64,000 nucleotides of DNA from VRUE01 sp963697695. GTDB lineage: Bacteria > Actinomycetota > Thermoleophilia > Solirubrobacterales > 70-9. Within the stretch, counting starts at the first letter, position 1. Each line of letters opens with the position of its first letter. The stretch spans positions 1,674,001-1,738,000 of the forward strand of contig OY969094.1 in NCBI GenBank assembly GCA_963697695.1, read 5' to 3'. The notes under the pieces are model-generated. The model was not told where the DNA came from and searched no databases. It worked only from the letters and a program-made list of their open reading frames with translations. Below, piece after piece: positions 15,197-23,490 of the stretch. Position numbers and translations under genes: made by a program.

Positions 15197-17908
15197 TCAG
15201 CGCTCGCCCCCGCGTTTCTGGACCCCGCCGTTTGGGCAGGAAGCTGAAACCCGACTCTGGAATTGCTTGACCTTTCCGTTTTGTCCCTCAAAGCTCACGT
15301 CTGCGCTGTAACCGCGGCGGCAAAGGTTCCGGGAATTCTGCAGTAGGCCCCTCTCGCCCCCCTGCATCTGCAGGACGAACTTCCGGACCGGGGCATCTGG
15401 GACCCGGGTGAATATCGTCCTCATCCGCCCATCGACCGCGTCGATCCGGCCGGCGAGGACGATGTCGACGTCTCCGCGCAGGTCTGCGACCAGGTCGGGC
15501 AGGGGATTGTCAGACGAGCGGAGGTAGACCGGTCCCCTCAACGGTCTCTCGAGAAGAGGCGTCGTCGCGGTGGCCCGCCCGTAGATCGCGGCTTTCGGGC
15601 ATGCCCGGGCGGCGAACTGGACGCGCGTACAGATAGTCCGGATGTGCGACTGATCGAGGAACGTCGAGCGTGGCAAGGTGACCGCGGCGCGGTCGACATT
15701 GGCGCCCTGCTTGAGCATCCGGAGAACTGCCTGCAGGCTTGGGTTAGCGCCCCGCCGCGTGCCGCCCTTGAGCTCGAGACGGAGCTTCGGCTTGAAGCTG
15801 AGTTCGCGGCAGCCGCCGACCTGGAAGCGATCCGACGCTTTCGCCGTCGCGCCGAGCGGCGAGATGAACCTGGCATTGACCGATGTCGCCCGGCAGTCGG
15901 TGGGGTTGAGCGCGAAGTCGGATCGGTTGACGGAGACCTGGACGTGGCGGTACGGAATCGGCACGCCCTCGAGTATCTGGGGCAGCGCATCAGATCTGAC
16001 CTGTACCTGAGTGGTTGTGGGATCGACGTCAATGGCTGCTCGTACGGCGACCGTGCCGAGGTCGAAGGGCCCGGCCTGCGCCGGCACTTTGACCACGACG
16101 CTGTATGGGGCGCCTTTGTACGGACCTGCCAGGTAGACGGCAGTGGGTGCCTTGCCCGGCTGGGGAATCCACAGCGGCAACGGCCCAACACCCGCGGCAA
16201 CGGCAACGGACCCGACTCGCGAGGCGGTCGGACAGCTTCCGCTGGTCGTCAGCGCCTCAGGGCAGAGCGGCACGCCGGCGAGCTTGGCCAGCAGGCCCTC
16301 GGGAAAGGTGACGTTGAGCCCGACGATGTTTTGTTCGCCGTCCTTGCGCTCGGCGTCGAGGACAACATCTGTGTTGGAGCCTGCGATCGGATTAACGCTT
16401 CCGGCCTTCAGCTTGGGTCCGAACTTGCCGGTGTCGCACCCTTCGTCGATCCTCATCGACGTCTCGCCGATGGTGGCGGGGTTACCTGACCAGGGGACGA
16501 GCTCATAGAGCGTCTCGAAGGCCCCGCATGAGCTGGGATTGATCAGCGGCGCCCTCGGTCCCCCTTCGACGTGAAGCTCGATCTCTTCCACGGGCAGCTG
16601 CGGGGCGTCCATGAAGACGACGCGAAGCTGACCGGTCTGAGGGTCGGGCCGTACCTCGCCTGGGATCGTCAGCCGGACGCCAAGGTCGTCGGCGACGAGC
16701 CAGATGCGGAAGAGGTTTCCGGGCTCGGGGTCTCGCTGGTAGATCGAGCCCGGCAGCGGCTCTGCGAGCGCCGGCGAGACGAACGTGGCGGTCCCGATCT
16801 TCGCCGCCTCCGGGCAGCGCGGCGGCGCCCCTTCCGAGCGGTAGCCGGCTTGGGCGGCGCCGCAGGCCTCGAGGCCGTCTCCCGCATTGGGCGACAGCGT
16901 CAATCCCGGCGGCAGGGTGACCGTGGCGCTGCGCAGTGCCGAGGTGGCGACGGTGTCGGGAGATTCGCTCTGCGGTATGCGCAGGCGTGCATCGATGCCG
17001 GTCGGGGCGGAGGCTCGCCGGCTGGTCGGCTCGACAGTGAGCGTCGGGTCGAACGTGACCGCCTCGCACGCCGTGATTCCGGGGAAGGGCGCGGTGGCAG
17101 CGATCAAGCGCTCCGGTTCCGCGTAGCTGGTCGCCTCGAACCTCACCACGTCACCGCTCCCGCACTTCGTCGGGTTGCTGAGGAAGGGCATCGGTTCAAG
17201 CCCGCTCGGCCTGGCGCCACCTTCGGCCAGGCAGGCGTTTTTGCAGCCCGAAAGGACCTCGATCTGCTGCATTCGCAGCGGATTGTGGATCGGGTCGGCC
17301 GGGACGCCCCACAGCGTCGTCTCGGCACGGATCAGCGCGAGGATCGACGACGGGCCGCGGAGCGACGCGGTGAGGCCGTAGTCGCCGCCGGATCGCAGGC
17401 GGACGTCTATGAACGTTGGGAATGTCAGCGCCATGAAGCCGAGCCTGGCGACGACGTCCTCCTCGTTCGGTCGCTGCATGTTGTAGACGGGCTCGATGAT
17501 CCCCGGCTGCTCGCGGGTGAGGTCGAGCACCGTCACCCCGACCTGGGAGTCCTGGGGGCAGGACCGCTGGAAGAACGAGGTGGGCGTTTCGACCAGCTGC
17601 GCCTCGGTGCATTGCGGGAAGTCGTTCGGGTTCCCCACCACCCCCGGAGGCAGGTCGATCTCCAGGGTACGGGTTCTGCCATAGGGCAGTAGCGTCCCGC
17701 CGAATTCCTGGGTGGGGTCCTGCAGGAACTTCAGCGTCAGCGTCAAGTCGCCGTGGGCGCCTGCCCGCGGGGTCGAGACGGCGGCGCTGACCGACTCGAA
17801 GGCGTGCTGGGACGGATCGGCGTGCGCTGGCGCGACGGCGAACGCGCTGACCAGAGCTACCGCCAGGAGGGCTACGACCTGCTCGAGGATCCTCGAGCGG
17901 AAACTCAT
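15197..17908 (-). CDS. Very large secreted protein of unknown function
   Basis: 903 residues with a signal peptide ('VVALLAVALVSAFAVAPAHA'). The rest is beta-rich with recurring modules of about 130-180 residues. Each has a 'LPPG(V/L)' turn, a 'C...(A/C)P' pair and a 'G-T/V-A' strand, for example 'ATVTLPPGLTLSPNAGDGLE' and 'VPLCPEALTTSGSCPTASRV'. Many paired Cys suggest disulfides. It overlaps the upstream gene by 4 nt (ATGA), so the two form one operon. I recall similar proteins only from Thermoleophilia genomes; no domain name applies. Surface or matrix function is inference. Confidence 0.8.
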   Translation of the reverse strand: MSFRSRILEQVVALLAVALVSAFAVAPAHADPSQHAFESVSAAVSTPRAGAHGDLTLTLKFLQDPTQEFGGTLLPYGRTRTLEIDLPPGVVGNPNDFPQCTEAQLVETPTSFFQRSCPQDSQVGVTVLDLTREQPGIIEPVYNMQRPNEEDVVARLGFMALTFPTFIDVRLRSGGDYGLTASLRGPSSILALIRAETTLWGVPADPIHNPLRMQQIEVLSGCKNACLAEGGARPSGLEPMPFLSNPTKCGSGDVVRFEATSYAEPERLIAATAPFPGITACEAVTFDPTLTVEPTSRRASAPTGIDARLRIPQSESPDTVATSALRSATVTLPPGLTLSPNAGDGLEACGAAQAGYRSEGAPPRCPEAAKIGTATFVSPALAEPLPGSIYQRDPEPGNLFRIWLVADDLGVRLTIPGEVRPDPQTGQLRVVFMDAPQLPVEEIELHVEGGPRAPLINPSSCGAFETLYELVPWSGNPATIGETSMRIDEGCDTGKFGPKLKAGSVNPIAGSNTDVVLDAERKDGEQNIVGLNVTFPEGLLAKLAGVPLCPEALTTSGSCPTASRVGSVAVAAGVGPLPLWIPQPGKAPTAVYLAGPYKGAPYSVVVKVPAQAGPFDLGTVAVRAAIDVDPTTTQVQVRSDALPQILEGVPIPYRHVQVSVNRSDFALNPTDCRATSVNARFISPLGATAKASDRFQVGGCRELSFKPKLRLELKGGTRRGANPSLQAVLRMLKQGANVDRAAVTLPRSTFLDQSHIRTICTRVQFAARACPKAAIYGRATATTPLLERPLRGPVYLRSSDNPLPDLVADLRGDVDIVLAGRIDAVDGRMRTIFTRVPDAPVRKFVLQMQGGERGLLQNSRNLCRRGYSADVSFEGQNGKVKQFQSRVSASCPNGGVQKRGGER

Positions 17909-19920
17909 CGCGTTGGACCTCCGACTAGGTGCGCTTGGCGACCGCTCCGTCCGCCCGAGGGGGTCTTTCGGGAACAGCGTTTGCCGCGACGCTGGGCCTT
18001 CCTGCAGCGTCGGTGTTTCTTTCCGTGCTTCGACTTGTCGGACGGCTTGATGTTGCCCTTGCCGATGAGGGTAGGTGTCGCGGCGTTGGGCAGGCTTGGA
18101 GGCACAGTTGGCAGCGCCCGGCAGGCTTCCCCCAGGCAGGGCACTGGAGGCGTCGGCTCGAGAAAGCCGCCGTTGACACGGGCGTCATAGATCGCTCCCG
18201 ATCCCGAAGTGATCTTCGTCGCGGTCAGGTCCTCGGTAGTCGCGAAGACGACGTCTTGACCGTCCGGTGTTGCGCCGTAGAGATAGCTGTCTCCTGTTCC
18301 CGCGCCGGACGAGATCAACGACACTCCACCGCCGCGCCACTGGTAGACGTCGTAAGCGCCGTTGCTGTCGCGGGGAACGAGGGCGTCGCCCGTCTCGAAG
18401 AAGACCGCTCCGCCGTCGTCCGTGAGGTTCACCACGTAGCTCGCGGCATCGAGCGGGACGCCGGGATTGAAGTTGCTGTACACCTGAAGGACCGCATCGG
18501 AGGTAGGCGGAGCGTTCGATGGGTTGCACGAGACGCAGGTCAGACTGCCGTCGTCCACGTCATACCTATAGATCTGGGCGAAGCCCTGGTTTTCGTATCC
18601 GGTCAGCTGCGCTCTCGAGGCGAAGACCAGCACGGTTCCGCTCGGGTTGGTACGCGCGGTCGAGTTGCCGGGCCCCGTGATCGGCCCCTGCCCGGGCGCT
18701 ACCACGTCGCTCGTCCAGCTGACGAGGTTCGGCTGTCCGGAAACGTCGAGCAGGTCGACCGTCGCGATGAAGCGCACGGTTTCAGTGGCGACGTCCCAGA
18801 CGTAGAGGTTGCCCGCTCCCGCGGTCCCTTTGCTTCCGTCGAGCTGCGATTCCGAGACGAAGTAGACGTGCGACCCGTCGGCCGATACGTTGACGAGCTT
18901 CGAGTCTTCGTTGCTGGTGACTGTGGTCGTCGCACCCGTGGCGGTGTCGTAAACGAAAATGTTTTCGGAAGTCGATTCGTAGAAGAGCCTGCCTCCGTCC
19001 GCGGAGACGCCGGCGAAGATCGGCGCACCGCCCGCGACCGGTTTCGTGGTCTGGTTGTCCAGACGGACGTACATGTCTTCTTCGATCGCGAAGGCGATGG
19101 CCGAGCCGTCCGCTGAGGCACCGAGGTAGCGGGCTTCCTGCGCTACAGGTGTGACGTCACCGGGCAACAGCGAGACGACGTGTGTGACTCCGTCCGCCGT
19201 GCGATCGTAGACAGTCAGCGTGCCAGCGAGGGGCGCCTCGGGCTCGAGTTGCACCAGGCTACTGAAGACGATATGGCCCCCGCCGGGGCTGATGAACTGG
19301 CCTGTCGCACGAGCGTCACTTGTCAAGTTGCCGCGACCGATCAGCTCGTATGCCCCGTCTGGATACCGCACCCAGGTGCTCTGGTCGTTCACCCCAACTC
19401 CGGCACGCGCGTTCAAACTTCCTTCGTCGGGCATGTCCTGGAATCTGGTGGCGACGAAGGAGAACTCGTGATCGGGGCTAACGCCGCCTGATCCCGGTAT
19501 TTCCGACTCGGCGGGGGTCGGGCTGATCAGCCTCGTTTCCCAGCCGGATCCGGTTCGCACCGATCGATAGCGGTCATCGAAGCCGGTCCCCGGGAAGCCC
19601 GGCATTACTCCGCCCAGCACCTCGAAAAGGACGCTTCCGCCGTCAGGCCGTACCGGTTTGAGGAAATTGAAGTAGCCCATCCCCCCAGCGGCCGCCCGCC
19701 CGCCAGGGAACCGTGCGCCCATGTTCGGGGGCGAGACCAGCTCGTAGGCGCGACAGTCGGGCAGATAGGCGGAGCCCTGCTGCTGACGAACCTCGGCATT
19801 TGGGCAGTTCTGGGCATGGGAGGGCATCGCAGCCGGGCCCAGCAGAAGCGCCAAGGCCAACAAGGGGACAAGCCACGCTGCCGTCGCTGATTTCTTCGGG
19901 AACGACAATGGTTGCATCAA
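17905..19920 (-). CDS. Secreted beta-propeller (TolB/PD40-like) protein
   Basis: 671 residues with a signal peptide ('WLVPLLALALLLGPAAMPSH'). A conserved N-terminal 'SAYLPDCRAYELVSPPNMGA' leads into repeated 'S-x-DG-x-x-(V/I)-x-F-x-(S/T)' blades (for example 'LGASADGSAIAFAIEEDMYV', 'GVSADGGRLFYESTSENIFV', 'NVSADGSHVYFVSESQLDGS'). The C-terminus is Lys/Arg-rich ('KSKHGKKHRRCRKAQRRGKR'), perhaps for wall attachment. First gene of a two-gene operon with the 903-residue secreted protein. Protein or sugar binding at the surface is inferred. Confidence 0.85.
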   Translation of the reverse strand: MMQPLSFPKKSATAAWLVPLLALALLLGPAAMPSHAQNCPNAEVRQQQGSAYLPDCRAYELVSPPNMGARFPGGRAAAGGMGYFNFLKPVRPDGGSVLFEVLGGVMPGFPGTGFDDRYRSVRTGSGWETRLISPTPAESEIPGSGGVSPDHEFSFVATRFQDMPDEGSLNARAGVGVNDQSTWVRYPDGAYELIGRGNLTSDARATGQFISPGGGHIVFSSLVQLEPEAPLAGTLTVYDRTADGVTHVVSLLPGDVTPVAQEARYLGASADGSAIAFAIEEDMYVRLDNQTTKPVAGGAPIFAGVSADGGRLFYESTSENIFVYDTATGATTTVTSNEDSKLVNVSADGSHVYFVSESQLDGSKGTAGAGNLYVWDVATETVRFIATVDLLDVSGQPNLVSWTSDVVAPGQGPITGPGNSTARTNPSGTVLVFASRAQLTGYENQGFAQIYRYDVDDGSLTCVSCNPSNAPPTSDAVLQVYSNFNPGVPLDAASYVVNLTDDGGAVFFETGDALVPRDSNGAYDVYQWRGGGVSLISSGAGTGDSYLYGATPDGQDVVFATTEDLTATKITSGSGAIYDARVNGGFLEPTPPVPCLGEACRALPTVPPSLPNAATPTLIGKGNIKPSDKSKHGKKHRRCRKAQRRGKRCSRKTPSGGRSGRQAHLVGGPTR

Positions 19921-19955
19921 AGAACTCTAAATTCTCGTTGTTGAGGATGTTAAAC

Positions 19956-19985
19956 AGCGGGCCGCATCGATCGATGCGGCCCGCT
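19956..19985 (-). terminator. Perfect 30-bp palindrome, likely terminator
   Basis: AGCGGGCCGCATCGA followed at once by its exact reverse complement forms a 15-bp-arm hairpin. It begins 16 nt after the stop of the 20001-20603 gene (minus strand) and is followed by GTTTAAC rather than a full U-tract. It separates that gene from the promoter region of the operon at 19920. Confidence 0.7.
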
Positions 19986-20000
19986 GAGAACTCCAGCCGA

Positions 20001-20603
20001 TCAGGTCGTGACAAAGACCGGTTTCGGCGCCGTGATTTCGTATTCGGCGGTCCAGGTGCCGGATGAACCACACCCGAAGCCTGAGAGGGTGAGCGGCTCT
20101 TTGACCGCTTTCACTCGCGCCGGGTTACCACCGACGACATCGAGCGTGACGCTCGCCGCCGATGCGATGCAGGTCGCGAAGCCGAAGCACCCCGATAGTT
20201 TCACTTTCGGGTTGCTCACGGTAAGCCCCCCGTTACCAGCTCCGCTCGCGGTCACCGATGCGGCGTACGGCAGGGATTCGGCCGTGACGGTGGGACAGGT
20301 GGTGCACGTTTTGAAAGTCAGGCCGGTGATTTTGCCTGGCAGCGGCGAACCTGATTTCGCGGTCGTTTCACCAGAAACGGTTGACACGCTGCATTCGACG
20401 TTCAGGGTACCCGTGAGGACCGCTTTGGTGCCCGCCACGAGTTGAGCGCTGATTTTCGTCCCGGACGGATACTGCTGGGCTTCCGGGCACGGTGATTTGT
20501 TTTCTTTGCAGAGGACGACGGCCGATGCCGACGTCGCTCCCACAATCGCCGTCGCGGCAAGCGCTGCGGCGAGCGTCAATCCCAACAACTTTAGATATTT
20601 CAT
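20001..20603 (-). CDS. Small secreted protein of unknown function
   Basis: 200 residues. Signal peptide 'YLKLLGLTLAAALAATAIVG' then a compact beta domain with several Cys ('VLCKENKSPCPEAQ', 'LNVECSVSTVSGETTAKSG', 'FKTCTTCPTVTAESLPYAAS', 'VKLSGCFGFATCIASAASVT'). It ends 'WTAEYEITAPKPVFVTT'. AAGGAG lies 9 nt before the ATG. The gene has its own strong promoter with a long leader and a strong terminator, so it is probably an abundant exported monocistronic product. No family recognised. Confidence 0.78.
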   Translation of the reverse strand: MKYLKLLGLTLAAALAATAIVGATSASAVVLCKENKSPCPEAQQYPSGTKISAQLVAGTKAVLTGTLNVECSVSTVSGETTAKSGSPLPGKITGLTFKTCTTCPTVTAESLPYAASVTASGAGNGGLTVSNPKVKLSGCFGFATCIASAASVTLDVVGGNPARVKAVKEPLTLSGFGCGSSGTWTAEYEITAPKPVFVTT

Positions 20604-20806
20604 CTATCTTTTCTCCTTGGTCCGGCGCAAAAACGCCGGGTCGAACTAGCCTGCGTCGGGTGTGCTGATGTGCCCCCGGCGCAGGTCTCTTCAGCCAGGA
20701 GAGGGAGGCTTCGAAAGCGCAGCTGCGCAACCACCTCGCCCCAGCCTGGCGCCAGCCTGCGAAGGCCGGTGCCCGTACCTATAACACCGACCATCGCAAT
20801 GGTCAA
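20604..20806 (-). promoter_or_regulatory. Promoter and structured 5' leader of the 20001-20603 gene
   Basis: On the minus strand TTGACC (20806-20801) and TATAGG (20783-20778) are spaced by exactly 17 nt, a near-consensus housekeeping promoter. The inferred start near 20770 leaves a leader of about 165 nt. Just before the ribosome site is a 6-bp GC hairpin (20622-20627 with 20634-20639) with an A/T-rich loop, which could affect translation. About 50 bp upstream of the promoter, to 20857, nothing else is seen. Confidence 0.7.
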
Positions 20807-20857
20807 GTAATACGGATTACTCTAATACAAATGTGGGTAATTACCGGAACCGGACAC

Positions 20858-21505
20858 TCAAGGTTGGTTGAGGAAGCGCAGCACCGCGAGCACGCGGCGA
20901 TGGTCATCGCTGCTCGCGGCGAGCTCGAGCTTGGAGAAAATCCCGGTGACGTGCTTCTCGACCGCGCGCTCGCTGACCACCAGCTCGGCTGCGATCGCGC
21001 CGTTTGAGCGTCCCTCGGCCATCAAGCCCAGCACCTCGCGCTCGCGCGGGGTCAGCTGCTCGAGCGGATCGTCATCGCGCCGCCGGCCGAGCATCTGCGA
21101 TACCACCTCGGGGTCGAGCGCCGAGCCTCCCGCGCCCACCCGGCGCACCGCGTCGGTAAGTGCCCCGACGTCGGCCACACGGTCCTTGAGCAGGTAGCCG
21201 AGCCCCTCGGCGCTCTCGGCCAGCAGCTCGCGGGCGTAGGCGACTTCGACGTACTGCGAAAGCACGAGGACCGAGACCTGGGGCAGCTCGGCGCGGATCT
21301 CCCGCGCCGCCCGCAGCCCCTCGTCGGTGTGGGTCGGCGGCATCCGCACGTCGACGACGGCGACGTCGGGCTTGTGGGCGCGGACCTTGCGCAGCAGCTC
21401 CTCGCCATCTGCGGCCTGGCCGACCACCTCCATGCCCGCCTCCTCAAGCAGCCGCACCAGACCCTCGCGCAGCAGGGTCGAGTCGTCGGCGACGACTACT
21501 CGCAC
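20858..21505 (-). CDS. NarL/LuxR family response regulator
   Basis: 215 residues from GTG 21505, overlapping the kinase end by 10 nt. REC domain (1-120) with acidic pair D7/D8 and phospho-acceptor D52 in 'VAVVDVRMP', and the switch Lys in 'GYLLKD'. A LuxR HTH follows ('LTPREREVLGLMAEGRSNGA', 'VVSERAVEKHVTGIFSKLEL'). Transcription output of the adjacent histidine kinase. Target genes unknown; the divergent MMPL transporter is the obvious candidate by position. Confidence 0.94.
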   Translation of the reverse strand: MRVVVADDSTLLREGLVRLLEEAGMEVVGQAADGEELLRKVRAHKPDVAVVDVRMPPTHTDEGLRAAREIRAELPQVSVLVLSQYVEVAYARELLAESAEGLGYLLKDRVADVGALTDAVRRVGAGGSALDPEVVSQMLGRRRDDDPLEQLTPREREVLGLMAEGRSNGAIAAELVVSERAVEKHVTGIFSKLELAASSDDHRRVLAVLRFLNQP

Positions 21506-22977
21506 GGGATCCTCGCTTCGACGGTGGTCCCCTGGCCGGGCCTGCTGCGGACCTCGAAGCTGCCCTCGAGTGCGGCGACGCGATCTTCGAGCCCGCGCAG
21601 GCCGGTGCCCGCGTCGAGGTCGGCGCCGCCGACGCCGTCGTCGCGGACCTCGATCTCGACCACCCCGTTCTCGCGGCCGACGCGCACGCTCGCCCCGCCC
21701 GCCTCGGCGTAGCGGGCGACGTTGGTGAGCGCCTCGGCGACGACGAAATACGTTGCCGACTCGACCGGCGCGGGCAGCCGCTCGCTGGGCGTCTCGACGA
21801 TCTCGACCGGCACCGGCGAGCGTTCGGCGAGGCCGCCGAGGGCTGCGGAAAGCCCGCGGTCGCTGAGCACGGCCGGGTGGATGCCGCGGGCCAGCTCGCG
21901 CAGCTCCGCGGTTGCCGCGGAGAGCTCCTCCATAGCCTCGTCGAGCAGCTCCGCTGTCGTCGCCGGGTCGCCCTCGAGCTTGTCGCGGGCCAGCCGCAGG
22001 TTCATCGTCAGTGCCATCAGCCGCTGCTGGGCGCCGTCGTGGAGGTCGCGCTCGACCCGGCGGCGCTCTGCGTAGCCGGCCTCGACGATCCGCGCTCGCG
22101 AGGCCTGCAGCTCCTCTACCTTGGCCCGCAGCTCGGCGTTCAGCTGCTCGTTCTCGGCGCTGAGCGCAGTGGTGATCTCCTCCGCCTTGCCGATCCGCGA
22201 GCGCAGCAGCCCCAGCAGGAAGGCGAAGGGGAGGGAGCCGAAGATGACGATCGAGGCGATGTAGGCGCCGTCTTCGACCGCCGCGGGTATGCCGATCTCA
22301 GTCAGGATCAGCTGCGCCAGCAGGATCGTGAAGGCGATCGCTCCGGTGAGGACGACGGGGGTGAGGGCGCGGCGCTGCGCCGGCGTGCTGCGGCGCCAGC
22401 GCAGGAAGACGATCGCCACGGTCGAAGCGATCGCGAAGCTGGCGAGCGCGACCTGGAAGGCGTTGATCACGTCGGCGACGCCTTCGTGCCCGGCGATCAG
22501 GATCGGGTTCTCCGGGCAGCCTTCGCAGTCGCCCTGCTTGGCCGGGTCGATGAAGACCGCCCATGCCAGCTGCATGACCGTCGTCGTCAGATAGCCGGCA
22601 CCGACGACGATGCGCTGGAAGCGGCTCTCGAGCCTGCCGGCGGGGAAGCTGACCAGGAGGTGGACGAGGATCGCGTAGGGGATCGAGGCACCGAGGATCC
22701 CGATCGCGAAGACGACGCTGTTGCTCGACGACGTCAGCCCCTGGAAGAACAGGGTGAAGCCGACCGCCGTCATCAGCGGTCCGATGTTGTTGCCCGGCCG
22801 CCGGTCCCAGGCGTAGAGGCCGGTCCCGGCGAAGCTCCAGCCGGCGGTGAGGATCAGTGCCGCCGCCAAGCCCCGGGCGTCGGCGTGGTCGCTGGTCAGG
22901 ATCAGTGCGGCGCTGCCGATCCCGACCAGGAAGGCGAGCACACCGAGCGCCAGCAGGGCGCGCCGCAGGCTGCTCAT
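21496..22977 (-). CDS. Membrane sensor histidine kinase (HisKA_3 type)
   Basis: 493 residues. Six to eight TM helices (1-225) make an integral membrane sensor. A coiled coil (about 228-265: 'ALSAENEQLNAELRAKVEEL') leads to the HisKA_3 helix with phospho-His in 'ERRRVERDLHDGAQQRLMAL'. The ATPase domain shows 'YFVVAEALTNVARYA', 'IEVRDDGVGGAD' and 'GTGLRGLEDRVAALEGSFEV'. Typical NarX/DesK-like kinase. It overlaps both receiver genes (4 nt and 10 nt), so the three are one operon. Confidence 0.94.
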   Translation of the reverse strand: MSSLRRALLALGVLAFLVGIGSAALILTSDHADARGLAAALILTAGWSFAGTGLYAWDRRPGNNIGPLMTAVGFTLFFQGLTSSSNSVVFAIGILGASIPYAILVHLLVSFPAGRLESRFQRIVVGAGYLTTTVMQLAWAVFIDPAKQGDCEGCPENPILIAGHEGVADVINAFQVALASFAIASTVAIVFLRWRRSTPAQRRALTPVVLTGAIAFTILLAQLILTEIGIPAAVEDGAYIASIVIFGSLPFAFLLGLLRSRIGKAEEITTALSAENEQLNAELRAKVEELQASRARIVEAGYAERRRVERDLHDGAQQRLMALTMNLRLARDKLEGDPATTAELLDEAMEELSAATAELRELARGIHPAVLSDRGLSAALGGLAERSPVPVEIVETPSERLPAPVESATYFVVAEALTNVARYAEAGGASVRVGRENGVVEIEVRDDGVGGADLDAGTGLRGLEDRVAALEGSFEVRSRPGQGTTVEARIPCE

Positions 22978-23330
22978 CCAGTCAGCTCCGCGAAGGTCTC
23001 GCCGCTGAGCTCGCTCTTGGCGATGAAGCCGCGGGCGGGGCTCTCGGCGACGGCGTCGCCGAAGTCGGAGAGGTCGCGGCTGGAGGTGAGGACTATCGCG
23101 GGCGCGGCACCGGTCAGGGCGGCGATCCGGGCAGCGACCTCGAAGCCGTCGAGATCGGGCAGTTGCACATCGAGCAGAACCAGGTCGGGGTCGAGCTCGC
23201 CGGCGGCGGCGATCCCCGCCTCGCCGTCGGCCGCCTCGCCGACCACCGAGTAACCGCTCGCCTCGAGCATCCGCCGCGCGCTGGCCCGGAAGCTGGGGTG
23301 GTCGTCGACTATGAGGACGGATGCGGGCAC
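22974..23330 (-). CDS. Single-domain response regulator (REC only)
   Basis: 118 residues from GTG 23330 (AAGGA upstream); GTG 23378 is an in-frame alternative but would place a large inverted repeat inside the gene. The receiver has 'VLIVDDHPSFRASARRMLEA', phospho-acceptor D54 in 'LVLLDVQLPDLDGFE' and 'VLTSS' for the switch Thr. No output domain, so it may act as a phosphate sink or a protein-interaction switch for the same kinase. First gene of the REC-kinase-LuxR operon. Confidence 0.88.
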   Translation of the reverse strand: MPASVLIVDDHPSFRASARRMLEASGYSVVGEAADGEAGIAAAGELDPDLVLLDVQLPDLDGFEVAARIAALTGAAPAIVLTSSRDLSDFGDAVAESPARGFIAKSELSGETFAELTG

Positions 23331-23360
23331 CGCTCGATTGTCCTTCACAGCGGGCGCTTC

Positions 23361-23405
23361 GGGGGTACGGGCAGCCACACCTTTGGCGCGGAGAGCCGTA
23401 CCCCC
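23361..23405. repeat. Inverted repeat between the REC and MMPL genes
   Basis: GGGGGTACGG (23361-23370) and its exact complement CCGTACCCCC (23396-23405) are separated by 25 nt. It lies in the divergent region between the regulator operon and the MMPL transporter, so it may be an operator bound by the LuxR-type regulator, or a leader hairpin. Confidence 0.5.
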
Positions 23406-23490
23406 AAGACGCCTGTCAGCCGCATTGGAACGCGGTCGGCGCGATGTGAAGCTCGACCGGTCTCATCCATTCCAGACCGAGAGGAACCAA

